Shown piece after piece: positions 43,622-50,996 of a stretch of DNA of 64,000 nucleotides. The notes beneath the pieces were generated by a model that did no database searches, was not told the DNA's origin, and worked only from the letters and a program-made list of their open reading frames with translations. The DNA is taken from NCBI GenBank assembly GCA_041392475.1, contig JAWKLZ010000003.1:269501-333500 (forward strand), in the 5' to 3' direction. A program made the translations under genes and the position numbers. Source of the stretch: Chitinophagales bacterium. Its GTDB lineage: Bacteria; Bacteroidota; Bacteroidia; Chitinophagales; UBA2359. The stretch's first letter is position 1. The number at the start of each line of letters is the position of its first letter.

Positions 43622-45658
43622 ATGAGTTCTGAATCTCCAATGATTGGCACGTATCTCTGGCAAAATGGTAAAAAAATAAATCTTGAGAAAGAGCCAGATT
43701 GCATCACAGTCTATATTTATGATCCTCGCAAACTAGAGTTGATTCAGAAGTTGGATGGAGTATTGGACATCAAAAATGTTTTCAATGAAGTCTATCGTTT
43801 GATGGTGGACAATACCCGCCTCGAACAGATTATGGCATCTTTGCGTTCACAAGCCTTTGATCTGGTGTGCCATCATGCTTATAAGCCTGTAGGTACAAAT
43901 CAAACCCGCTATTACATTACAGACAAAATAACGGTCAAGTTCAAGGAAGGAGTAGATGTTGGAGTTATCAACGACTACATGGAAGAATACCATCTACGTT
44001 ATGTCAAAAGCTACAATGATCGAACTTTTCTACTGCAAATCACTACTTCAACAGGAACCAACCCCGTAAAAGTAGCCAACTATCTGCACGAAAAAAACGA
44101 AACAGCATATTGTGAACCCAATTTAATTAGCCGATTTTCTGCCGCATACATTCCAACTGACGAACAGTTTCAACAACAATGGCACTTGCTAAGTAAAGCG
44201 GGGCCTGAACTTGTTGCAGATGCCGATATTTCGGTCACTCAAGCTTGGGACATTACCAAAGGAAATCGAAACATTGTAGTGGCGGTATTGGATGATGGTT
44301 TTGATATGTCGCACCCCGATTTTCAGGGAGTTGGGAAGATAGTCTATCCCAAAGACTTTGTGGAGGGAGATATGTTGCCGAATCCAGGACCCTCCGATTT
44401 TCATGGCACCCCTTGTGCGGGAGTAGCCATTGCAGAAGACAATGGGGAAGGAGTAGTTGGTGCAGCACCAGGATGTGCGTTTATGCCCGTTCGGATTCCT
44501 TTTGGGGCAGATGCCAATTTGTTGTATGAAATATTTGATTATGTAGGCAAATACGCCGATGTTATTTCTTGCAGTTGGGGGCCTCCTCCTGTCTATGCAC
44601 CTTTGCACCAGTTGGTGTATGACAAACTCACCCAACTTGCTGCAACAGGTGGGCCGAGAGGGAAAGGCTGTGTGATTCTATTTGCAGCCCACAACTTCAA
44701 TGCGCCTTTGAAGGACTTAAAAAATGTGAGCGGGGTTAAATACTTGGCAGGGAATCGAATATATGAACATCGAGATCCTATTTGGAATGGTAATGCTACG
44801 CATCCCGATGTGATTACCGTTTCTGCTTCTACTAGCCTCAATGAAAAAGCCGCTTACAGCAATTGGGGCAAAGAGGTGACAGTTTGCGCTCCGAGCAACA
44901 ATTACCATCCCTTAGATTTTAGCAAAAAACTGAAAGGTAGAGGTATCACCACAACTGATAATTTTCGATTGGGGGCATATTTTTCACCCAATAGTCGCTA
45001 TACCAATCTTTTTGGAGGTACTTCCAGTGCTACGCCTTTGGTAGCAGGTGTAGCAGGTTTGATTTTGTCTGCTAATCCCAATCTAACGGCTAAGGAGGTG
45101 AAGCAAATACTCAGTGAAACTGCGGATAAAATTGAAGACAATACCCCTGACATATTGCTCAATCAGAGCAAAGGGAATTACGACGGCAGTGGTCATTCTG
45201 AATGGTTTGGCCATGGCAAGATAAATGCCTTTAAGGCTGTCCAACAAGCAGCTGCGCTTCTACCTGTAGATGAAAACAACGAAGATGCGGATACTACTCC
45301 AATTGAAGAAATACCTCTCGTAGATGAACCTGCTGTTTTGGAGGATGGTGTATTGATGCTCAAACTGCGTACCCTTGTGAAAGGAAAAATGGAGGGCAAC
45401 AACGATAGCAAAATCTACAAAATCAAAGTGGGAAAGAAATTGACCATTCAAATGAAAAGCAAATCGGAGGAAACCGATTTTGACCTCTACCTCAAAAAAG
45501 GAACAATTCCCAGCAAAAATGACTATGACAAACGTTCGATTACCGAAACGTCTAATGAAAAATTAGAGTTGGAAAACTTGGAAGCAGGAGAATATTTTTT
45601 GTTGGTAAATTCGTTTAGAGGGGAGGGAGAGTATGATTTGGAGGTGAATTTGGAGTAA
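43622..45658 (+). CDS. S8 family subtilisin-like peptidase with PPC-type C-terminal domain, no signal peptide
   Basis: The 678-residue protein has an unusual N-terminal region (1-175), including a propeptide-like segment (TVKFKEGVDVGVINDYMEEYHLRYV). The catalytic triad is VVAVLDDGFDMSHPDF (D224), FHGTPCAGVA (H261) and FGGTSSATPLVAG (S468), with the oxyanion Asn in AAHN (N358). The last 100 residues (IYKIKVGKKLTIQMKSKSEETDFDLYLKKGTIP ... EYFLLVNSFRGEGEYDLEV) are a bacterial pre-peptidase C-terminal domain. The start MSSESPMIGTYLWQNG has no signal sequence, so export is unclear. It follows PBP1A by 33 bases. Confidence 0.88.
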   Translation: MSSESPMIGTYLWQNGKKINLEKEPDCITVYIYDPRKLELIQKLDGVLDIKNVFNEVYRLMVDNTRLEQIMASLRSQAFDLVCHHAYKPVGTNQTRYYITDKITVKFKEGVDVGVINDYMEEYHLRYVKSYNDRTFLLQITTSTGTNPVKVANYLHEKNETAYCEPNLISRFSAAYIPTDEQFQQQWHLLSKAGPELVADADISVTQAWDITKGNRNIVVAVLDDGFDMSHPDFQGVGKIVYPKDFVEGDMLPNPGPSDFHGTPCAGVAIAEDNGEGVVGAAPGCAFMPVRIPFGADANLLYEIFDYVGKYADVISCSWGPPPVYAPLHQLVYDKLTQLAATGGPRGKGCVILFAAHNFNAPLKDLKNVSGVKYLAGNRIYEHRDPIWNGNATHPDVITVSASTSLNEKAAYSNWGKEVTVCAPSNNYHPLDFSKKLKGRGITTTDNFRLGAYFSPNSRYTNLFGGTSSATPLVAGVAGLILSANPNLTAKEVKQILSETADKIEDNTPDILLNQSKGNYDGSGHSEWFGHGKINAFKAVQQAAALLPVDENNEDADTTPIEEIPLVDEPAVLEDGVLMLKLRTLVKGKMEGNNDSKIYKIKVGKKLTIQMKSKSEETDFDLYLKKGTIPSKNDYDKRSITETSNEKLELENLEAGEYFLLVNSFRGEGEYDLEVNLE

Positions 45659-45724
45659 ATATCAATTGTTAAAACCAGCCTCGAATTAATTAATTGCTAT
45701 AGTCGGTGGTGCGATATATGAAAG

Positions 45725-45760
45725 CAAAAAAGGCTACCTCTCATACGAGGTAACCTTTTT
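45725..45760. terminator. Bidirectional terminator between convergent subtilase and exbD genes
   Basis: AAAAAGGCTACCTC pairs with GAGGTAACCTTTTT (13 pairs, one C-A mismatch) around a TCATAC loop, with A and T runs at the two ends. Confidence 0.8.
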
Positions 45761-45798
45761 ATATTAGCTTCATTTGTTGAAATGATACTGGGTGATTT

Positions 45799-46284
45799 TT
45801 ACAAATCACTCGTTCTCTGTGTAGCAGAATAGTTAATTTTCAAGGCACTTACTTTGCGAAGTTCCTGCTTCACATCTGTAATGATACCCATTTTCACTTC
45901 TTTATCTACACGAAGAGAAGTAGTCATTTGAGGAATCAACGTTTCCTCTACCTTAGCACGTTCGTTCTGAATAAAAACGGCAATAGCACTTTTGTACTCC
46001 TCTCTATTCACAAACTCATCGTTCAACTGAATAATAGGGGCTGTACCATACTGCTCTCTATAGTTGCCAGTAGGTGCACCAATGTAGATATAACTTACCA
46101 AAGATTTTTTCTCCAATTTTTGAAGCTCTGTAGCTTGCGGATACCTTACTTGTACCTTTAGTTCTGTTTCTCTCATCACAGTAGCAACCATGAAGAAGAA
46201 CAAAAGAATAAAGATAATATCGGGCAAAGAAGCTGTGGAAATAGCGGGAAGTGACTTCCCTTCTTTTTTTCTAATCGCTGCCAT
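45799..46284 (-). CDS. exbD: ExbD/TolR family biopolymer transport protein (second copy)
   Basis: The 161-residue protein has one membrane helix with the proton-relay Asp at its start (SLPDIIFILLFFFMVATVM, D near residue 23), then a periplasmic domain ending in the ExbD pattern LRVDKEVKMGIITDVKQELRKVSALKINYSA. It works with ExbB to use proton flow to energise TonB or other outer-membrane transport. It is last in the four-gene row exbB - 112-aa protein - exbD - exbD, 65 bases behind the first exbD. Confidence 0.85.
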   Translation of the reverse strand: MAAIRKKEGKSLPAISTASLPDIIFILLFFFMVATVMRETELKVQVRYPQATELQKLEKKSLVSYIYIGAPTGNYREQYGTAPIIQLNDEFVNREEYKSAIAVFIQNERAKVEETLIPQMTTSLRVDKEVKMGIITDVKQELRKVSALKINYSATQRTSDL

Positions 46285-46349
46285 AATAAAATTTGTTTAA
46301 GAGTTAGAGAATAAAAAACACATAAAAACCTGAATCTAAAAAACAAGGT

Positions 46350-46901
46350 TTATCCTCCTTCTCCTGTAAAATCTTCTGGCTCTGCCTCCGAAATCTTCAA
46401 AGGATATTCTTCTCGAACAGTCTTTTGATCATCTTTACTCAAATCATCGTACAAAAGTCCAAACTTTTGTTTGGCATAATCATTCCGCATCTTATTGTAA
46501 GCTGCTTTCAATTCATTTTGAACAGTGATGTAAATATCATAAGAAGTACCTCTATCGCTTTTCAACGATACAACTGCCTCTTGTGGACTATCAGAATATT
46601 TCGGATTCGCTCCTCGGTTATTAACATGCTTTACAGCGAGGTCTTTGAGTTCACGCACCTCTGTTAGTTCTCCTTTGACCAACAGTTGGTCTCTAGAGTT
46701 CACCAAGATATCCAACACATTTCGTTGGTTCTCTTTTGTTTCGGGTGGTGGTTCCTCAGAATAAGGTGGCAAAAGCACTAAAAGCCCCTTATCAACATCC
46801 ATTGTGGTCGTTACAAGGAAAAAAATGAGTAGCAAGAAGGCAATATCTGCCATCGAACTCGCATTAATTTCTTCTAACTTCCTCTTTTTTCGTTTTGCCA
46901 T
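46350..46901 (-). CDS. exbD: ExbD/TolR family biopolymer transport protein (first copy)
   Basis: The 183-residue protein begins with MAKRKKRKLEEINASSMADIAFLLLIFFLVTTTMDVD: the basic inside segment, the Asp in the membrane helix (D near 19) and the family's following Met-Asp. The periplasmic part contains RGTSYDIYITVQNELKAAYNKMRNDYAKQKFG and is longer than in the second copy. The start is 20 bases after the 112-residue membrane gene. Two unequal ExbD proteins would form the heterodimer plugged into one ExbB pentamer, a pairing common in Bacteroidota. Confidence 0.87.
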   Translation of the reverse strand: MAKRKKRKLEEINASSMADIAFLLLIFFLVTTTMDVDKGLLVLLPPYSEEPPPETKENQRNVLDILVNSRDQLLVKGELTEVRELKDLAVKHVNNRGANPKYSDSPQEAVVSLKSDRGTSYDIYITVQNELKAAYNKMRNDYAKQKFGLLYDDLSKDDQKTVREEYPLKISEAEPEDFTGEGG

Positions 46902-46921
46902 ACTGAATGATAGTTATTGGG

Positions 46922-47260
46922 TTATTTAACGGCGTTTACAATTTCGAGAACAACTGTCAATATGAATGCTCCTACCGTAAACAGAATACCCGCAGTAATA
47001 GAGAAACTAACCAGTTTCATAATTCCTGGAGTAACATAGCTGTAAGTAGCAGATGCAAACCTTCCTGCAATTTCGCTTGAAGCTGTTACCCAAATAAGCA
47101 ACAAAATCACTGCAAAAATACCAATGCCTGCAATTGTTTTCCCAGACTCTTTGGGGTTACGCAATGTGTAAACTACTGGAAACACAACGGCTAATACCAA
47201 AGCAACCAACACTAAAAGTTGCGATAAAGGTATGCCATAATTTACCATAAAATCTTGCAT
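46922..47260 (-). CDS. Small membrane protein of the exb operon
   Basis: The 112-residue protein has three membrane helices (about 12-32, 41-60, 82-108), separated by a short positively charged loop (LRNPKESGKTIAG). I do not know its family name, but proteins of this size and pattern often lie between exbB and exbD in Bacteroidota. It starts 178 bases after exbB and ends 20 bases before exbD. A role in the ExbB-ExbD motor is inferred from position only. Confidence 0.65.
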   Translation of the reverse strand: MQDFMVNYGIPLSQLLVLVALVLAVVFPVVYTLRNPKESGKTIAGIGIFAVILLLIWVTASSEIAGRFASATYSYVTPGIMKLVSFSITAGILFTVGAFILTVVLEIVNAVK

Positions 47261-47438
47261 ATCTATTAAATTTTTAGGTTGTTTTAATGAAAATAATGTT
47301 CAAAAATAATTAATTATCAATAGATTAGATAGAGGGTCAACAGAAGGAGAAAATTTCCGAAATTTATTATTTATCAACCAAAATAAAACTCTTGGAATAA
47401 AACCCCTTCTGTTTGAACTTCTTAACTAACTATTCTAA

Positions 47439-48269
47439 TTATCCATCAGCTAAAGATGGATTTCTTTTTGCAACATTGTATTTCACCAATAAATCAACCA
47501 ATGAAATAGAAGCGTCTTCCATGCTGTTTACAATACCATCCAATTTAGAGATGATGTAATTGTAAAAGATTTGTAGGATAATCGCTACAACAAGACCAAA
47601 TACCGTAGTCAAAAGTGCTACTTTGATACCACCCGCTACCAAACTTGGAGAGATATCACCCGCCTGTTGGATAGAGTCAAACGCCGAAATCATACCAATT
47701 ACTGTACCCATGAATCCCAACATCGGAGCCAGTGCAATGAAAAGAGAAATCCAAACCAGACCTCTTTCCAACAGTCCCATTTGAACAGAACCGTACGATA
47801 CGATTGATTTTTCAACGATGTCAATACCATCATCTACTCGATCCAGACCTTGATAGAAAATACTAGCAACAGGGCCTCTTGTAGAGCGAGCTATTTCTTT
47901 AGCCTTCTCAATATCACCTTCTTGCAATGCACCTTCTACATTCTGCAACAACTTGTTTGTGTTAGTTGTCGCCAAGTTCAACGCCAAAATACGCTCAATA
48001 CAAAGAGCCAAACCCAAAATTAAACAAATCAATACAACACTCATAAAACGCCAGTCACCATCAATGAAGTAACGCTTTAAAAGCTCTTGCATTGTCTCTT
48101 CTCCTTCGTCTGTACTCGAAAGAGGAACCACTGTCGTTGAAGTCATTTGATCAACAACAACATTTTGCACATTTGTAGTTACATCGTTGTTCTGTGCGGA
48201 AACAGTACTACCACCGAATACAGCGAGTGTACACATCAGTAATAGCGTAAACAATTTTTTCATATTCAT
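47439..48269 (-). CDS. exbB: MotA/TolQ/ExbB proton channel family protein
   Basis: The 276-residue protein has an N-terminal signal-like helix (MKKLFTLLLMCTLAVFGGSTVSAQ) and a periplasmic linker with TDEGEETMQELLKRYFIDGDWRF. Three further helices carry the ExbB core: LLERGLVWISLFIALAPMLGFMGTVIGMISAFDSIQQAG and PSLVAGGIKVALLTTVFGLVVAIILQIFYNY. ATG 48263 (second Met) is better spaced from AAAGGA than ATG 48269. It provides the proton channel for the two ExbD proteins downstream. tRNA-Ser lies 41 bases upstream on the same strand. Confidence 0.9.
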   Translation of the reverse strand: MNMKKLFTLLLMCTLAVFGGSTVSAQNNDVTTNVQNVVVDQMTSTTVVPLSSTDEGEETMQELLKRYFIDGDWRFMSVVLICLILGLALCIERILALNLATTNTNKLLQNVEGALQEGDIEKAKEIARSTRGPVASIFYQGLDRVDDGIDIVEKSIVSYGSVQMGLLERGLVWISLFIALAPMLGFMGTVIGMISAFDSIQQAGDISPSLVAGGIKVALLTTVFGLVVAIILQIFYNYIISKLDGIVNSMEDASISLVDLLVKYNVAKRNPSLADG

Positions 48270-48310
48270 TCCTTTTATGATTAAAATAGTTAGTTAGAAC
48301 CAAAAATTTG

Positions 48311-48397
48311 CAGAGAGGAAGGGATTCGAACCCTCGGTACTCTCTCGAGTACACACGCTTTCCAGGCGTGCACCTTCAGCCACTCGGTCACCTCTCT
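48311..48397 (-). tRNA. tRNA-Ser(GGA)
   Basis: The 87-nt sequence folds as a class II tRNA on the minus strand. Acceptor AGAGAGG pairs with CCTCTCT, then discriminator G at 48311. The anticodon loop is CTGGAAA with anticodon GGA (TCC at 48361-48363 on the plus strand). There is a long variable arm (TACTCGAGAGAGTA region) and a T arm with GGTTCGAATCC. All parts are complete. No encoded CCA. Confidence 0.95.
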
Positions 48398-48633
48398 AAA
48401 GCTAAAAGTTTATCAAAGAATTGTGTACATTGAAGTAAATATCTGATTTTTAGGCCAAAAAAAATACTTCAATCAAAAAAATCTATTTTTTGTTTAGAAC
48501 AAAGTCTGAAACAAAAGATGCAAAAAAACTTCATTTTCGCAATTTTGCCACATACTTGCCACCAATATACGCAAAATCCCAATTGATAGACAAAAATTCA
48601 AAAAAAAAAATAATTATCAAAACCTTTGCCCCA

Positions 48634-49425
48634 TCAATTACAAAAAATTTCTATTGCATTTTGGGTAGTAATAGCTGCAACTTCTTCCAAGGATACTTTT
48701 TTTATCTCCGCCACTTTTTCTGCAACCGCTACAATGAATGCACTTTCATTTCTTTTATGTTTTTTCTTTCGATAGGTATGTGGCACTAAATAAGGTGCAT
48801 CTGTTTCCAATACAAAATATTTTAGGGGGATATTTTCGATAGTTTCTGACAATTCTTTGCTATTTTTGTAAGTAACCACTCCTCCAAGCCCCATATAAAA
48901 TCCATTCAAACTAATTACTTTTTCTGCATCAGCAGTTGAGCCAGAAAAACAATGGAAAATACCTGTGAGATTTTCATCGTTCATAGATTGAACGATTTCG
49001 AAGGTCTCATTGAAGGAATCGCGAGAATGTAGCACAATTGGCAAGCCAAATTCTTTTGCCCAGCTTATTTGTGTTTTTAGGGCTTCAATTTGTTCACTTT
49101 TATAAGTGAGATCCCAATAAAAATCAAGTCCTATTTCACCAATAGCTGCAAAACGGGTAGGATTTGCCTTCAGTGCTTGGTAAGCACCGTCAAGTTCGAC
49201 TTTATAGTCACCTTTGATAGAGCAGGGATGTACGCCCATCATCGGATAGCATTGTTGTGGATATTGTTCGGCCAATTTATTTAGCGAATCAATATAGCGG
49301 CTGTCTATATTTGGTAAAAAAATTTTTTGAACGCCAGCATCATACGCCCGTTGAAGCATGGTTACTCGGTCTTCGTCAAATTGCTCTACATAAAGATGAG
49401 CATGGGTATCAATTAGTTGAATCAT
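48634..49425 (-). CDS. tatD: TatD family hydrolase (metal-dependent DNase)
   Basis: The 263-residue TIM-barrel protein carries metal-ligand motifs in order: IDTHAHLYVEQFDEDR (HxH), AIGEIGLDFYWD (Glu), VLHSRDSFNET (His), GIFHCFSGSTADAEK (His) and VLETDAPYLVPHTYR (Asp). The C-terminus has VSLEEVAAITTQNAIEIF, typical of TatD. These proteins are 3'-5' exonucleases / deoxyribonucleases with possible DNA-repair or quality-control roles. It is divergent from the thioredoxin-fold gene at 49497 with 71 bases between. Confidence 0.92.
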   Translation of the reverse strand: MIQLIDTHAHLYVEQFDEDRVTMLQRAYDAGVQKIFLPNIDSRYIDSLNKLAEQYPQQCYPMMGVHPCSIKGDYKVELDGAYQALKANPTRFAAIGEIGLDFYWDLTYKSEQIEALKTQISWAKEFGLPIVLHSRDSFNETFEIVQSMNDENLTGIFHCFSGSTADAEKVISLNGFYMGLGGVVTYKNSKELSETIENIPLKYFVLETDAPYLVPHTYRKKKHKRNESAFIVAVAEKVAEIKKVSLEEVAAITTQNAIEIFCN

Positions 49426-49496
49426 ATAAAATATAACTTATACTTGTGTCTGTAAAGGTAAAAAAATAATCTATTTAACCACTATCTACTACCATC

Positions 49497-50906
49497 ATGA
49501 ATAAGCATGCAAATCAATTGCCGCACAAGACAAAAAAGAATAGTTGGGGATATACCAAACGTTTCGGAATATGTATAGGTATTCTCTTGTTTTTCATTTC
49601 TACAAAAGCAACTACTCAAAATCAAGAGGTTTATTTTTTAAATACGCCGATGACTATGGAACAGTTGGTTCTACAAGCAAAAAAGGAACACAAACTGATT
49701 TTCATTTATGTTTTTGAAGCCAATTCTCCGACCTGCGCTCAAATTGAAAACTACTTATTTAAAGATTCTCAAATTGCAGCCTACCACAACCGCAATTTTA
49801 TTAACTACAAAATTGACGGAAAAATAGATATTAGTCAAAGTTTTGTAGCCCATTTTCAAGTAACTGCCTTTCCATCCTTTTTATTCTTTAGTGAAAAAGG
49901 ACAACTTTTATACAATACCCCTCAAAAATTGTCTGCAATGGATTATTTAAAGTTGCTCGAAAATATCCATGATACATCGAACAGTTTACCAGTAATAGAA
50001 GGTATTTCTTCCAACAGTACAAGCAAGTTCGATGATAAACTTATCGTTCCTTCTCCCGATTACAATGCTTCCTCCTCCGACAATACACCCCAAAAATCTC
50101 AGCCTAATCAATCCATCCCTACTAAAATGCTGAACATGGAAGAGCAGGTAAAAGAATGGCAAAAATCCTACTACAATAAAACTATTGGAGAACAAGAACT
50201 ACTTCAATATGCTTATTGGCTAAGAAAAAACCGCCAATCTTACCATTCAATTGTCAATGAGTATTTAAAAACACAAAGGGGAAAACTGCAAAATAACACC
50301 AACCGTCAGTTTTTGTATGATTTTTCTGAAACAATAGAAAATGAGGCGATTAAGCTGCTGATAAATGATATTCAATACTTCAAAGCGACTCAAGGCAGTG
50401 AAAAAATCAACCAAAAAATCAAAACCGCTATCTACAATAGCATCCAAACTGCCATAAAAGAACACGACAAAATCATCTTCAAAAATGCAATTGACATCAT
50501 ACACCAAACCGACCTACCCTTTCAGGATGCCTTTGAATTTGATATGAAAAAACAGTATTACGAAGGTGTTGCTGACTGGAAAGCTTTTGCCGAAACTGCT
50601 ATTGAATATATTGACTCCAAAAACATCACCGACCCCATACTCCTCATTGAATTGGCAGCTAAGGTTGCGCTACATCTGGATGATAGCCGCTACTTAGAAA
50701 ATGCCCTAAAGTGGGCTGAGACATCTGTAAAGATTGAAAATGAGTACCCCTGCAATTATACACTGGCTTATGTTTATTATAGAAAGGGGGATTATGATAT
50801 GGCGATGAAAGTAGCAGAATATACGCTTAAACTTGCTGAAATGAGACAGGTTAATTCACAAGAAATCAAGAAACTGATTGATGATATTAGGATTAGGCAG
50901 AAGTGA
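49497..50906 (+). CDS. Exported thioredoxin-fold protein with helical C-terminal half
   Basis: The 469-residue protein has an N-terminal hydrophobic anchor or signal (about 22-40, after a basic stretch). Residues 45-165 form a thioredoxin-like domain (MTMEQLVLQAKKEHKLIFIYVFEANSPTCAQIENYLFKDSQIAAYHNRNFINYKID ... AFPSFLFFSEKGQLL). The usual active-site CxxC is reduced to SPTC with a single Cys, so redox exchange is unlikely or monothiol-type. After a Ser/Asn/Pro linker (165-215), residues 220-469 are alpha-helical with a TPR-like end (ALKWAETSVKIENEYPCNYTLAYVYYRKGDYDMAMKVAEYTLKLAEM). Function is unknown. A terminator follows at 50916. Confidence 0.75.
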   Translation: MNKHANQLPHKTKKNSWGYTKRFGICIGILLFFISTKATTQNQEVYFLNTPMTMEQLVLQAKKEHKLIFIYVFEANSPTCAQIENYLFKDSQIAAYHNRNFINYKIDGKIDISQSFVAHFQVTAFPSFLFFSEKGQLLYNTPQKLSAMDYLKLLENIHDTSNSLPVIEGISSNSTSKFDDKLIVPSPDYNASSSDNTPQKSQPNQSIPTKMLNMEEQVKEWQKSYYNKTIGEQELLQYAYWLRKNRQSYHSIVNEYLKTQRGKLQNNTNRQFLYDFSETIENEAIKLLINDIQYFKATQGSEKINQKIKTAIYNSIQTAIKEHDKIIFKNAIDIIHQTDLPFQDAFEFDMKKQYYEGVADWKAFAETAIEYIDSKNITDPILLIELAAKVALHLDDSRYLENALKWAETSVKIENEYPCNYTLAYVYYRKGDYDMAMKVAEYTLKLAEMRQVNSQEIKKLIDDIRIRQK

Positions 50907-50915
50907 AATAAAAAG

Positions 50916-50965
50916 AAGTCCAACTACTCTCAAATTTTTATTTTAAGGATAGTTGGACTTTTATT
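50916..50965 (+). terminator. Terminator after the thioredoxin-fold gene
   Basis: AAGTCCAACTA (50916-50926) pairs with TAGTTGGACTT (50950-50960), with an AT-rich loop, and TTTATT follows. It also stands before the convergent beta-helix gene end at 50997. Confidence 0.7.
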
Positions 50966-50996
50966 ATGAAAGAATAATCTTATCTAATTGACAATT

